A DNA stretch of 25,677 nt. Origin: a virus. Shown here in pieces: positions 1 through 7,340 of this stretch. Both the position numbers and the translations under genes were made by a program. The stretch is taken from positions 1 through 25,677 of the IMG/VR virus record IMGVR_UViG_3300010149_000150; one strand, 5' to 3'. Numbering within the stretch: the first letter of the stretch is position 1; the number at the start of each line of letters is the position of its first letter. Under the pieces are notes generated by a model. It searched no databases and had not been told where the DNA came from. It saw only the letters and a program-made list of their open reading frames with translations.

Positions 1-1
1 T

Positions 2-586
2 GCAGACAAAGCGAAATTAAAAGAAATGTGTGAATCATGTGGAAAGACTCATGAGGCTGAAGATTATAAAGAATCTATTGAGGAGAAATTAAATAAACTT
101 ATTTCTGCTGCTGAAACTAAAAATGTATCTGAAATGCACTTTATGAATTTCTTAGGAGAATCAAAAAAGAATCAGTTTAATGCTTTACCTGAAAGTAAGC
201 AAGCTATGATTGTAGAATCAATGAATTCACAACCTATTATGTCAACTATACAAGCTGAAAATATTTGGGAATCTAATTTTATTGAAAAGAAAAGAGAAAT
301 AAATGTAATTGATGATATGCCAGAAAGATTCCGTGGAAAATGGAATAACCTTTCTGAATCAAGACAACAACAAATTATATCTGAATCAAGATTCCACCCA
401 GTTGGTAATCAATATGGAATTAATAATTTCTGGGCAACAAGAGATCTAAGAGATACTCAAATTGCTACTGAATCTATTAATGAAAGTAAAACTGCTGCTG
501 AGGCTGCTAATAAAAAAGAACCATTAGTTAATGAATCTTTTGCTGCTGACCTTATTAATAAAGTTAAGTTTAATTTAGGTAAATAA
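2..586 (+). CDS. Probable prohead core scaffold protein (gp22-like), 5' end outside the window
   Basis: The frame is open from base 2 to the stop, so the N-terminus lies upstream and the ATG at 26 is probably internal. The visible 195 residues are charged and rich in Glu, Lys, Ser and Asn, with no membrane segment. Seven [L/I]-x-E-S tetrads (LGES, LPES, IVES, IWES, LSES, ISES, INES) plus a VNES near the C-terminus are scattered along it. In T4 the gp21 prohead protease cuts after [L/I]-x-E and degrades the gp22 scaffold into small peptides, so this density of sites is what a scaffold would show. The gene lies directly 5' of the major capsid gene, where T4 has gene 22. The T4 analogy is family knowledge and the scaffold identity is inference. 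It could instead be the tail of a protease-scaffold fusion. Confidence 0.6.
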   Translation, partial: ADKAKLKEMCESCGKTHEAEDYKESIEEKLNKLISAAETKNVSEMHFMNFLGESKKNQFNALPESKQAMIVESMNSQPIMSTIQAENIWESNFIEKKREINVIDDMPERFRGKWNNLSESRQQQIISESRFHPVGNQYGINNFWATRDLRDTQIATESINESKTAAEAANKKEPLVNESFAADLINKVKFNLGK

Positions 587-649
587 ATAAAGAAACAAAT
601 AATATTAATCGAATGGTCAAGAAGAAAAGGACCGAGGCGATTAAAAACC

Positions 650-665
650 GGAATTTTATAATTCC
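650..665 (+). promoter_or_regulatory. Inverted repeat in the capsid gene leader; possible degenerate late promoter
   Basis: GGAATT-TTAT-AATTCC forms a perfect 6-bp stem with a 4-nt loop, 28 nt before the capsid ATG and followed by an A-run. Its GGAATTTTATAA also resembles the GGAATATATAA element ahead of other structural genes with one base inserted. It could be a leader hairpin, a promoter, or chance in AT-rich DNA. Confidence 0.3.
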
Positions 666-693
666 AAAAAATGCGAAAAATAATTTTTAAAAA

Positions 694-2424
694 ATGTACG
701 CAAATCAATTAATCAACGAGTCCGAGGTTCAAAAGACCTGGGGACCTATCATTGAGGAAGCTACTGGTATCACTGAAAAGTCTAAGTTATCTTGGATGTC
801 TAAGTACTGCCATTATCACAACCTTAATGAAAGTGTATATAATACTGTACACTTAAATCCAAATATGAATGTACCAGGTATGGATGCGGTAACTTTACCA
901 GGCAATCCTACTACAATGAATGCATTCTCTGGACAAACTGCTGGATCTGGTGACAGACCTTTTTCTTTGCTTCCACTTGCAATGCAAGTTGCTGCTCAGA
1001 CTGTAGGTTTAGACTTAGTACCTGTAGTACCAATGCAAGGGCCAATGGGAATCCTTACTTACCTAGACTTTGTCTATGGTGGTGGTTTAACTGACCAAGC
1101 AGGTGGTGTAAATGGAAATTCTGCTCCATTATTAATTAAAGTACCTGTAACATTAGGTTCTGGTGTTCCTGCTTTAGCAGTAAACGATGTAAACTATGTT
1201 GGTACTGGAACTGATGGTTCTTACGAGCTTACTTTTGTAGGTTCATCAAGAATTGATGGATATCCAATCTTCCGTGTAAGAGGTAAATCTACTGACGCAG
1301 CAGAAACAACTAATCCTTACAGACAAGGTGAAGAAGGTTATGAGCCAATTTATTCTGCTATTGTAGGTGGTGGTACCCCAACTGATATTTACTCTAATGA
1401 TTCATTAGCTGCATCTATTGGTACTTTTGGTGGAAGCCCTGAATATGTAAAAGCTTTAGAAGACCATATTACTGGTTTCTCAGGTAACGCATTTGAGGCT
1501 AATAACCCTGCTACTGGTGCATTAACAGCACAAGATATCAATGGTGTAGATCCATACCAAAGAGGTGTTGGAGAATCAACTCCAGATAACCTTTTAGGTC
1601 TTTCATTGTTCAACAAATCAGTTGCTGCTAAAACTTACCAAGTTGCTGCCGCTGTAACAAGAGAACAAGTTCAGGATTTAAAACAATTCGGAATCGACGC
1701 AGTTGCTCAAGTAGAAGCTGTATTGGTAAATGAGTTAACTCAATCTATCAACAAATACATCTTGGATAGAATCTTCAGAAATGGAGCTACTAACGCATCA
1801 AATGTATTTAACGTAGACGGACTAAACCTTTCTGCTGCATTTGCAACAGGTGCAGGTGCTGCGGTTAACATTAACTTAGGAGCTGATAACAGTTCTAATA
1901 CTAATGTTACTTTATCAACGCCTTTAACTGTTGTAGGATCAGGTGGAGAAACTCAAGGATCATTACAACGTAGATTGTATACTAAGATTCTTGCTGCTTC
2001 TAACCTAATCGCAACAAGAGGAAGAAGAGGACCTGCAACGTTTGCAGTATGTTCTGGAGAAATTGCTACGGCACTACAGGATATCGCAGGTTTCGTACCT
2101 TACCCACTATCAAATACAATCAACCAAGCTGGTGGATCTTTATATCCAATCGGTGCTTTGGCTGGTGTAACTATTTATGTTGATCCAAACATGGCTTGGA
2201 CTGACTACAGAGTTGCAGTAGGTAGAAAAGGTGATGGTAATTCTCCTGGTTTAGTATTCATGCCTTACTTAATGGCTGAATCTGTTGAAACAATCGCAGA
2301 AGGAACTATGGCTCCTAAAATCGCGGTTAAATCTAGATTCGCTTTAGTAGACGCTGGATTCCACCCAGAAACTATGTACTACACATTAGGATTTAACTTT
2401 GGTGCTGGTGTATCAATTATCTAA
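694..2424 (+). CDS. 23: Major capsid protein (T4 gp23 family)
   Basis: This 576-residue protein forms the head shell (T4 gp23 is 521). Typical gp23-family features are a short charged N-terminal region, a Gly/Pro-rich stretch with QTAGSGDRPFSLLPLA, then VPMQGPMG and LDFVYGGG, and a C-terminal half containing RRGPATFAVCSGEIATAL and a final FHPETMYYTLGFNFGAG segment. The N-terminus has two candidate prohead-protease sites, INE/S at residues 7-10 and LNE/S at 44-47. The second would remove about 46 residues, comparable to the 65-residue T4 propeptide. The start is the ATG after an A/T-only leader with no Shine-Dalgarno. A strong terminator follows. Codons are more optimised than in the neighbours (many GGT, GCT, AAC), as expected for the most abundant virion protein. 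Confidence 0.93.
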   Translation: MYANQLINESEVQKTWGPIIEEATGITEKSKLSWMSKYCHYHNLNESVYNTVHLNPNMNVPGMDAVTLPGNPTTMNAFSGQTAGSGDRPFSLLPLAMQVAAQTVGLDLVPVVPMQGPMGILTYLDFVYGGGLTDQAGGVNGNSAPLLIKVPVTLGSGVPALAVNDVNYVGTGTDGSYELTFVGSSRIDGYPIFRVRGKSTDAAETTNPYRQGEEGYEPIYSAIVGGGTPTDIYSNDSLAASIGTFGGSPEYVKALEDHITGFSGNAFEANNPATGALTAQDINGVDPYQRGVGESTPDNLLGLSLFNKSVAAKTYQVAAAVTREQVQDLKQFGIDAVAQVEAVLVNELTQSINKYILDRIFRNGATNASNVFNVDGLNLSAAFATGAGAAVNINLGADNSSNTNVTLSTPLTVVGSGGETQGSLQRRLYTKILAASNLIATRGRRGPATFAVCSGEIATALQDIAGFVPYPLSNTINQAGGSLYPIGALAGVTIYVDPNMAWTDYRVAVGRKGDGNSPGLVFMPYLMAESVETIAEGTMAPKIAVKSRFALVDAGFHPETMYYTLGFNFGAGVSII

Positions 2425-2449
2425 TCCTATTTAGGTATATAACTTTAAG

Positions 2450-2484
2450 AAAGGTTCGTCGAAAGGCGGACCTTTTTTGTTTTG
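2450..2484 (+). terminator. Intrinsic terminator after the capsid gene
   Basis: An 11-bp stem (2450-2460 pairing with 2465-2475, two G-U pairs) closes a GAAA tetraloop and runs into TTTTTTGTTTT. It lies 25 nt after the capsid stop and would isolate this highly expressed gene from the next unit, which has its own promoter-like motif. Confidence 0.9.
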
Positions 2485-2491
2485 TATAAGT

Positions 2492-2504
2492 CTAATATAT
2501 AAAA
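2492..2504 (+). promoter_or_regulatory. Putative late promoter, CTAATATATAAAA
   Basis: Matches the [GC][GT]AATATATAA element found 23-36 nt ahead of several structural genes in this window. It lies directly after the capsid terminator and about 26 nt before the ATG at 2520. It resembles, but is not identical to, the T4 late promoter TATAAATA. Confidence 0.5.
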
Positions 2505-2519
2505 AAATTAAAACTAATT

Positions 2520-3494
2520 ATGAAAAGAGTATTATCATACAATGAATTCGTTAATGAATCTAAAGATATTAAGGAAGGAATTACAGATATTAAAGGTATT
2601 ATGAGTAATCCTATTAAATATAAGAAGATTAAAAATAATGCTAAGAAGTATCAAAAGACTAAAGTACAACAAGCATTAAATAATTTGGATTACGAAAAGA
2701 AGAAAGCTGCTAGTAAAGGTGATGGTAATTCAAATGTTCTTAAAGTTGCTAATGCTACAAAAAATGCTGCACTTAAAGATCAGTCAACTACAATAGCGGC
2801 AAGAATGAAAGATCTTGCTACAACAGATCCTCTTAAGAAGGTAGTTACTCTTGCAACAAGTAAAGCTAATTTAGCAGCAGCAGAAACGGCACTTAAAGCT
2901 GCTGATGCTGAAGAAACAAAAGCACTTAAGATTAGAATTAAAAGATTGGCAGGACAAGCGGCCGATGCACAAAAAGCACTTAAAGATTATGAATCTGATT
3001 CAAAGGAGGATACTGCAGATAATGCAACACCGTCTGCTGAAGATAATCAAAAGGCTGCCGCTGCAGAGAAAGCTAAATTAGATAAAGAAAAGGCTGAAAA
3101 GGAAAAGGAAGCAGCTAAAGCAAATAAAGAAGCAGATGCAAAAGATGAACCAAAAGTAGATGATAAAGCCGAAGATAAGATTGCTCAATTAGAAAATAGT
3201 ATTAAGTCACAAGATAAAATACAAGCTGATGCAACTAAGAATATAGAAAAATTAAAGGGCGAATTAAAAATAGCACAAGATAATAAAAATACAGGTAAAT
3301 CATCACAGGCTGAAGTGGATGCTATCTCAGCTAAAATACAACAAGAAACTGAAGATAAGAAGGCTGCTAAAGCTGAAGAAGATAAACTTAAAAAACAATT
3401 AAAACCAATAGCAGATAAACAATATGGAGAATCTCATACTCCTTTAGAAGAATCTGTTGCTGATAAGTTTAGAAGATTATCAGAAAAACTGTAA
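2520..3494 (+). CDS. Lys/Ala-rich coiled-coil protein, probable packaged internal head protein
   Basis: 324 residues, not recognised as a named family. The N-terminus MKRVLSYNEFVNES closely resembles the T4 internal protein III capsid-targeting peptide (MKTYQEFIAEA): MK, Tyr, Glu-Phe, a hydrophobic residue, x, Glu, then a small residue. Such peptides guide proteins into the prohead and are cut by the prohead protease after the Glu. Residues from about 40 to 300 are almost wholly Ala, Lys, Glu, Asp and Gln in heptad-like order, so an extended coiled coil is likely. The C-terminus has further protease-like sites (YGES, LEES, LSE). There is no signal peptide or membrane segment. It lies next to the capsid gene behind its own terminator-promoter pair. 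Ejected or DNA-condensing head protein is inference; a scaffold accessory protein is the alternative. Confidence 0.65.
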   Translation: MKRVLSYNEFVNESKDIKEGITDIKGIMSNPIKYKKIKNNAKKYQKTKVQQALNNLDYEKKKAASKGDGNSNVLKVANATKNAALKDQSTTIAARMKDLATTDPLKKVVTLATSKANLAAAETALKAADAEETKALKIRIKRLAGQAADAQKALKDYESDSKEDTADNATPSAEDNQKAAAAEKAKLDKEKAEKEKEAAKANKEADAKDEPKVDDKAEDKIAQLENSIKSQDKIQADATKNIEKLKGELKIAQDNKNTGKSSQAEVDAISAKIQQETEDKKAAKAEEDKLKKQLKPIADKQYGESHTPLEESVADKFRRLSEKL

Positions 3495-3508
3495 AAAAAC
3501 TATTAACT

Positions 3509-3574
3509 ATGAAATGTAATTGTAAAACCTGCGGTTGTGGTAAATCATGTGATTGTACCTGTTGTAACTGCTAA
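3509..3574 (+). CDS. Cysteine-rich micropeptide, metallothionein-like
   Basis: A 21-codon ORF in the 91-nt gap between two genes. It has nine cysteines at positions 3, 5, 8, 10, 14, 16, 18, 19 and 21, mostly in C-x-C and C-x-x-C spacing, with no aromatic residues. The rest is Lys, Asn, Thr, Gly, Ser and Asp. This is the composition of a small metallothionein or thiolate metal-cluster peptide. The ATG follows the preceding stop by 14 nt with an A/T leader (ctattaactATG) like the neighbours, and the next gene starts 11 nt after its stop, so it fits the operon. No function can be assigned. It could bind zinc or copper, supply metal to the zinc-ribbon protein downstream, or be an antimicrobial or signalling peptide. 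Translation is inferred, not shown. Confidence 0.6.
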   Translation: MKCNCKTCGCGKSCDCTCCNC

Positions 3575-3585
3575 AATAAATCATT

Positions 3586-4077
3586 ATGTATAAAGTTCGT
3601 AAAATAAACTTTGGTTGGTATAAAAGGAGGCATGGTATTCTATTAGAAAATCTGCCTCCTTTAAAGCAAAAACTTTTATTGGAACATAATCATATGAAAT
3701 GGTTAGATTCTGATATACAAGCATTTGAGATTATATTTAAGGTCGAAGATATGAATGAGCATGAAAAGAATCCTAATCGTATACTTTGGAATCCTTTTAG
3801 AGAAACATTTACAAACATTAAAGAATTAGAAAAAGACTCGGATCTCGTTGATTGGAATTGTGGAATATGTAAAGTTGAAATTAAATCAAGAATGGATTCT
3901 AAGAAGGTTGAAAATTTTGTTTGTGGTAAATGCGTGGAGGCCCATAACTCACGGAACAGCAGAGTTGATCAAAGAATAATAGATTCCTCTGTTAAATTTA
4001 TGAAGCACTGTAAATCCTTATTAAAAGGTGAACAAAGAGAGTTTATGACTTATGTAAGAAGATCATCAAAAGCGTAA
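3586..4077 (+). CDS. Unknown protein with a zinc-ribbon-like Cys motif
   Basis: 163 residues, family not recognised. A central C-G-I-C and, about 20 residues later, C-G-K-C form a four-cysteine zinc-ribbon pattern (about residues 92-117). The N-terminus is basic and aromatic (VRKINFGWYKRRHG) and is followed by a Leu-rich helix. The C-terminal 45 residues are basic and helical. Zinc ribbons of this kind occur in nucleic-acid-binding phage proteins, but nothing here identifies the target. It starts 11 nt after the cysteine-rich micropeptide and probably shares its transcript. Its last 12 nt overlap the end of the convergent minus-strand gene. Confidence 0.75.
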   Translation: MYKVRKINFGWYKRRHGILLENLPPLKQKLLLEHNHMKWLDSDIQAFEIIFKVEDMNEHEKNPNRILWNPFRETFTNIKELEKDSDLVDWNCGICKVEIKSRMDSKKVENFVCGKCVEAHNSRNSRVDQRIIDSSVKFMKHCKSLLKGEQREFMTYVRRSSKA

Positions 4078-4854
4078 AGCTTCTTCTATAGTTATTTTTT
4101 TAAATGCATTTAAATTACTAGATGGGCATGCATTTAAAATTTCTATTCCACTTCCATTAAGATCACGTTTAAGCAAATCAAACGCAGGTATAAATTGATC
4201 TTTATAAATATTAACACCTGTAGTATTTACTGGATAGCCATCGTGGAAGTGACTTTCCTTTCCTACATTACCCATATCATATCCTAATAAGATAATTCTT
4301 TTAGCACCTAAATGAATTGCTAAATTAATTGCAGCATAACCACTATTTCCACCATGAGCCACCGTATCTTTTTGTTTTGATAATCCAGTTTTACTACCTC
4401 GTTTTAAAAGTTTAATACTTTCGTTATGATCTTTATTAGGTGTAATAGTATACTTCAAACCACTATAAGACATTATTTCTTTTCTAAACCATCTGAATAC
4501 TCTAGAATCTGTCCAATATAAAGCTGTTGGGTTATTATAATATTTTATGGCTTTATTAATAGCTATAGTTTTTTTATTAGATAACAAATTCCACTTAAAT
4601 CCTTTTAGTGAAGGACCTCCACCAATAATGTAAACAGTTTCCCCAGCCCATAGCGGTGAAATAGTATGATATTTTAAATCTTTCTTTAATGGTGTCTTTA
4701 GTCTAACTGGATTAGGATTTACTTTAGTAGGTACTTTATGGTTAGAATTAGTGTTTATAATTTTACCTCTCTTTACATTAGTCTTAATGTTCTTAGAAGA
4801 TTCAGCTGGTACGGATATGTTTACCACTTTTCTAATTCGTCGGCCCTTTCTCAT
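4066..4854 (-). CDS. Rossmann-fold DUF115-like protein (glycosyltransferase- or MptE-like)
   Basis: 262 residues and the only convincing minus-strand gene here. After a basic, low-complexity N-terminal tail (about 1-60) comes VYIIGGGPSLKGF (residues 74-86), then NSGYAAINLAIHLGA (170-184), IILLGYDM (187-194) and HFHD (202-205). A GGGPS nucleotide-binding loop plus a later N-S-G-x-x-A-x-x-L-A-x-x-L-G-A helix and L-G-x-D strand is typical of phage and bacterial DUF115 proteins, which are related in fold to the pterin kinase MptE and to GT42 sialyltransferases. A role in modifying surface or virion glycans is possible but the substrate is unknown. The 3' end overlaps the plus-strand zinc-ribbon gene tail-to-tail by 12 nt. 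Its leader is back-to-back with that of gp44, only 75 nt apart. Confidence 0.75.
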   Translation of the reverse strand: MRKGRRIRKVVNISVPAESSKNIKTNVKRGKIINTNSNHKVPTKVNPNPVRLKTPLKKDLKYHTISPLWAGETVYIIGGGPSLKGFKWNLLSNKKTIAINKAIKYYNNPTALYWTDSRVFRWFRKEIMSYSGLKYTITPNKDHNESIKLLKRGSKTGLSKQKDTVAHGGNSGYAAINLAIHLGAKRIILLGYDMGNVGKESHFHDGYPVNTTGVNIYKDQFIPAFDLLKRDLNGSGIEILNACPSSNLNAFKKITIEEALRF

Positions 4855-4893
4855 TGGTAGATTTTTTTTATTTATTTACATTAAAACAAATGT

Positions 4894-4916
4894 CTTTTTA
4901 TCCATATAAAAATAAA
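4894..4916 (+). promoter_or_regulatory. Putative early/middle promoter of the replication genes
   Basis: A T-rich block followed by CCATATAAAAATAAA, about 14 nt before the gp44 ATG. Very similar strings lie before 7341 and 25000, both ahead of DNA-metabolism genes. It lacks the AATATATA core of the structural-gene motif. Confidence 0.4.
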
Positions 4917-4929
4917 TCTAACTCATTAT

Positions 4930-5892
4930 ATGAAGAATATCCAAAACATACTATTAACAGAGAAGTACAGGCCACAATCCTTAGATGATTTGATTACACC
5001 ACAGAGAGTTGGTGAGAAATTAAGTAAAGGAGTTTATCAACATTTACTATTACATGGCAGTCCAGGTACCGGTAAAACTTCTGCTGCTAAGGCTTTAGTG
5101 AAACATTTTAAGCATCCTTATTTATACATTAATGCATCAACCGATACATCAGTAGATGTTGTAAGAAATAGAATTACTGACTTTTGTGCTAATCGTTCTA
5201 TAATGGATGAACCAGGAAAAATGAAGGTAATTATACTTGATGAGATTGATGGTGTATCTGATCAATTCTTTAAAGCGTTAAGGGCTACAATGGATCAGTT
5301 TGCTGTTAATGCAAGATTCGTTGCAACATGTAATTATATTAATAAAGTACCAGATCCAATTCAGTCTAGGTTTGAAATGATTGATTTTGATTTTTCTAAA
5401 GAAGAAGAAACTGAAATAATGAAAAGTTACATTATGAGGATTTTTCAAATCTGTAAAGAAGAAGGTATTGGTATCGATAAACATGCAGCTGTTGAATTAG
5501 TAAAAAGAAAATTTCCTGATTTAAGAAACATGTTAAATCAATTACAAGGATTTAAATCACAAGGTGTAGAAACTATAACTGTTGAAAACATTAAACAATT
5601 TAGTTCTGTGTATAGAGATATTTACGACCTCGTAATCGATGGAGAAGATCCTGTAAAAAATTATCAGTATATGTTATCTAATTATGCAAATAGAACTGAT
5701 GATGTTTTATCTTCATTAGGTGCGGAGTTTATAGATTTTATAAAACAAGATAGGCAATCATACACTCAATTTATTCCACAGATAATTGTAACAGTTGCAA
5801 AATACCAAGCACAAAGACAACAAGTAATAGATCCTGCAGTATCAATGCTTGCTTGTATTTATGAACTGCAAACAATAGTTAATGGCGCATGA
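4930..5892 (+). CDS. 44: Clamp-loader ATPase large subunit (T4 gp44-like)
   Basis: 320 residues (T4 gp44 is 319). This AAA+ ATPase opens and loads the sliding clamp onto primer-template DNA. It begins with the clamp-loader box TEKYRPQSLDDLI (residues 10-22), then Walker A GSPGTGKT (43-50), Walker B VIILDEID (100-107), sensor-1 VATCNYINKVPDPI and the arginine-finger region QSRFE. The SRC motif of clamp loaders reads SRF here and the DExx box is DEID. The C-terminal third is helical, as in the collar domain. It leads a replication cluster behind a putative promoter. The next small ORF starts inside its stop codon (ATGA overlap). The sliding clamp itself is not in the window. Confidence 0.93.
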   Translation: MKNIQNILLTEKYRPQSLDDLITPQRVGEKLSKGVYQHLLLHGSPGTGKTSAAKALVKHFKHPYLYINASTDTSVDVVRNRITDFCANRSIMDEPGKMKVIILDEIDGVSDQFFKALRATMDQFAVNARFVATCNYINKVPDPIQSRFEMIDFDFSKEEETEIMKSYIMRIFQICKEEGIGIDKHAAVELVKRKFPDLRNMLNQLQGFKSQGVETITVENIKQFSSVYRDIYDLVIDGEDPVKNYQYMLSNYANRTDDVLSSLGAEFIDFIKQDRQSYTQFIPQIIVTVAKYQAQRQQVIDPAVSMLACIYELQTIVNGA

Positions 5893-6044
5893 GATCACAA
5901 TTCTTAAAAAAATTAATAAAGAAGTTTCCTAATCACATGGAGTTAGGTGGAGCAGTAGCAAGATATTACGACTTAAGACAATCAAAGTTAAGCAAAGAAG
6001 AGTGCGAAGAAATTGTATTAAATTCTTCTTTCAGATTCAATTGA
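5889..6044 (+). CDS. Small unknown protein translationally coupled to gp44
   Basis: A 51-codon ORF whose ATG overlaps the gp44 stop as ATGA, the classic arrangement for translational coupling. The product begins with a basic helix (MRSQFLKKLIKKFPNH) and continues GGAVARYYDLRQSKLSKEE, an alpha-helical pattern with no Cys cluster or membrane segment. In T4 this position is held by gene 62, the clamp-loader small subunit, but 51 residues is far too short for it. A better gp62 candidate lies at 7341. Function unknown. It may be a small regulator or partner of gp44. Confidence 0.6.
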   Translation: MRSQFLKKLIKKFPNHMELGGAVARYYDLRQSKLSKEECEEIVLNSSFRFN

Positions 6045-6046
6045 TA

Positions 6047-6068
6047 CTTGTTATATTTAAAATAAATA
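6047..6068 (+). promoter_or_regulatory. Possible promoter upstream of the flap nuclease
   Basis: TTGTTATATTTAAAATAAATA lies about 10 nt before the RNase H ATG. It is a looser version of the T-block plus ATATAAAAATAAA pattern seen before gp44, the gp62-like gene and gp39. Confidence 0.25.
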
Positions 6069-6077
6069 ATACACAAT

Positions 6078-7301
6078 ATGAAAAAAACAGGCAGACATAC
6101 ATTTGTTATAGATGGTAATTATTTTCTGTTTAGAACATTATATGTAATTCCTAGCAGATCAAAAAAGGCAGGTCTATTAGGAACAGAAGAAGACGTACAG
6201 GCTTTTGTCAAAAAATTGGCAACTGACTTTGCATATCAAATCAGATTATTCGAAGGTCTTATCGACAAGGTTGTTTGGACTGTAGATTCAAGATCATGGC
6301 GAAAAGACTTTTACCCAGAGGCAGAATATAAAGGTAATCGTAAACAGAATGATGCCCTCAACTGGGAAAACTTTTCAAAGGCAACAGCTGACTTTATTTC
6401 TATCTTATCTAAACAAGGTGTTATTATTTCTAAAATAGACGGTGCTGAAGGTGATGATTTAATGTATGCATGGAATACTGAATGTCTTGCAAATGACAAA
6501 TCAGTTATTATGTTTACTGGTGACAGGGACTTAGTTCAATTAGTAGATAAGAGTACAAATAACAGTACGCATACTATTTTATTCTCACCTGCTCATAAAA
6601 AATTATATACTTATCAAGGTTTTTCTGAATGGATGGATTCCCAAACAGAAGAAGAACAATCTGATGATATATTTGATGTACTAAAAACTTCTGTATCACC
6701 AGAGAATCAGGCTAAAAAATTACTTAAAGCTTTGGTTGCAAAGAAAAAGGTTTCTATTATAGAAGTTGACCCTGAAGACTTCCGTTTTCGTAAAGTACTT
6801 ACTGGAGATTCAGGAGACAATGTACCACCTGCATATTACTATCAAAAGGGCAACAGGCGATATGGCATCAGCGAGAAAAAGGCAACTGCTATTATTGCAG
6901 AGTTCAAAGAAAAGCATGGCCACTTATCTCATATGTATCTTTACAACGATGAGTATATTACCGATCTTGCAAATATGACTGTAAGAGTTATGAATGCAAA
7001 ACATATGAGCAGAGAACAGATTATTTCTAATCTAAAATCCAATGTTAATCTTATGGTACTTGCTGCTGAATCTATACCAGAAGGTATCCTAGACGAAATG
7101 TTCAAATCTGTCGAATCTAAAATGAATGTAAAAGGTTTACAATTAAAGACAATTTCTACAATGAAATCTATTTTGGAAAATACTGAATATGCAAAAGAAA
7201 CTGATAGTTCATTTAAATCTTCTTTCTTTAAAGATGATGATACTGATTCAGGTGACATGTCTTTTATAAAAGGTAGTAAATCACAGGATAAGATTTTTTA
7301 A
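6078..7301 (+). CDS. rnh: RNase H / 5'-3' flap exonuclease (T4 Rnh-like, FEN family)
   Basis: 407 residues, longer than T4 RNase H (305). It removes RNA primers and 5' flaps from lagging-strand fragments. The metal-binding acidic residues are visible: D12 in VIDGN, the E-G-D-D cluster at 124-127 in DGAEGDDLMYAW, D149 and D151 in TGDRDL, and D244 and D247 in TGDSGDNVPP, the last leading into the helix-hairpin-helix-like GISEKKATAIIAEF. All the key residues of a FEN-type nuclease are therefore present. A Ser/Asp-rich tail (about 370-407) could be an interaction tail for a clamp or single-strand binding protein; that is inference. It is grouped with gp44. Confidence 0.9.
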   Translation: MKKTGRHTFVIDGNYFLFRTLYVIPSRSKKAGLLGTEEDVQAFVKKLATDFAYQIRLFEGLIDKVVWTVDSRSWRKDFYPEAEYKGNRKQNDALNWENFSKATADFISILSKQGVIISKIDGAEGDDLMYAWNTECLANDKSVIMFTGDRDLVQLVDKSTNNSTHTILFSPAHKKLYTYQGFSEWMDSQTEEEQSDDIFDVLKTSVSPENQAKKLLKALVAKKKVSIIEVDPEDFRFRKVLTGDSGDNVPPAYYYQKGNRRYGISEKKATAIIAEFKEKHGHLSHMYLYNDEYITDLANMTVRVMNAKHMSREQIISNLKSNVNLMVLAAESIPEGILDEMFKSVESKMNVKGLQLKTISTMKSILENTEYAKETDSSFKSSFFKDDDTDSGDMSFIKGSKSQDKIF

Positions 7302-7310
7302 ACTTTTTTC

Positions 7311-7333
7311 TTTTTCTTCATATAAATATAAAA
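7311..7333 (+). promoter_or_regulatory. Putative early/middle promoter, TTCATATAAATATAAAA
   Basis: A pyrimidine tract (from about 7303) is followed by CATATAAATATAAAA, ending 8 nt before the ATG at 7341. It includes an exact TATAAATA, the T4 late promoter string, but the whole matches the motif before gp44 and gp39 better. Confidence 0.4.
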
Positions 7334-7340
7334 TATCTCA

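Noticed and set aside
457-708. Minus-strand open frame across the scaffold end and capsid leader
   Set aside because: Overlaps the scaffold C-terminus and capsid start antisense; the product has no recognisable motif and the region is well explained on the plus strand.
2426-2435. CCTATTTAGG palindrome after the capsid stop as a second terminator or operator
   Set aside because: Only a 4-bp stem with a 2-nt loop; the stable hairpin 15 nt further on explains termination.
6766-6978. Plus-strand frame inside the flap nuclease gene
   Set aside because: Fully within a gene with intact catalytic motifs in another frame; no upstream signal.
7301-7320. Pyrimidine-rich tract after RNase H as a terminator
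   Set aside because: T-rich run has no preceding stable stem; more likely part of the promoter motif.
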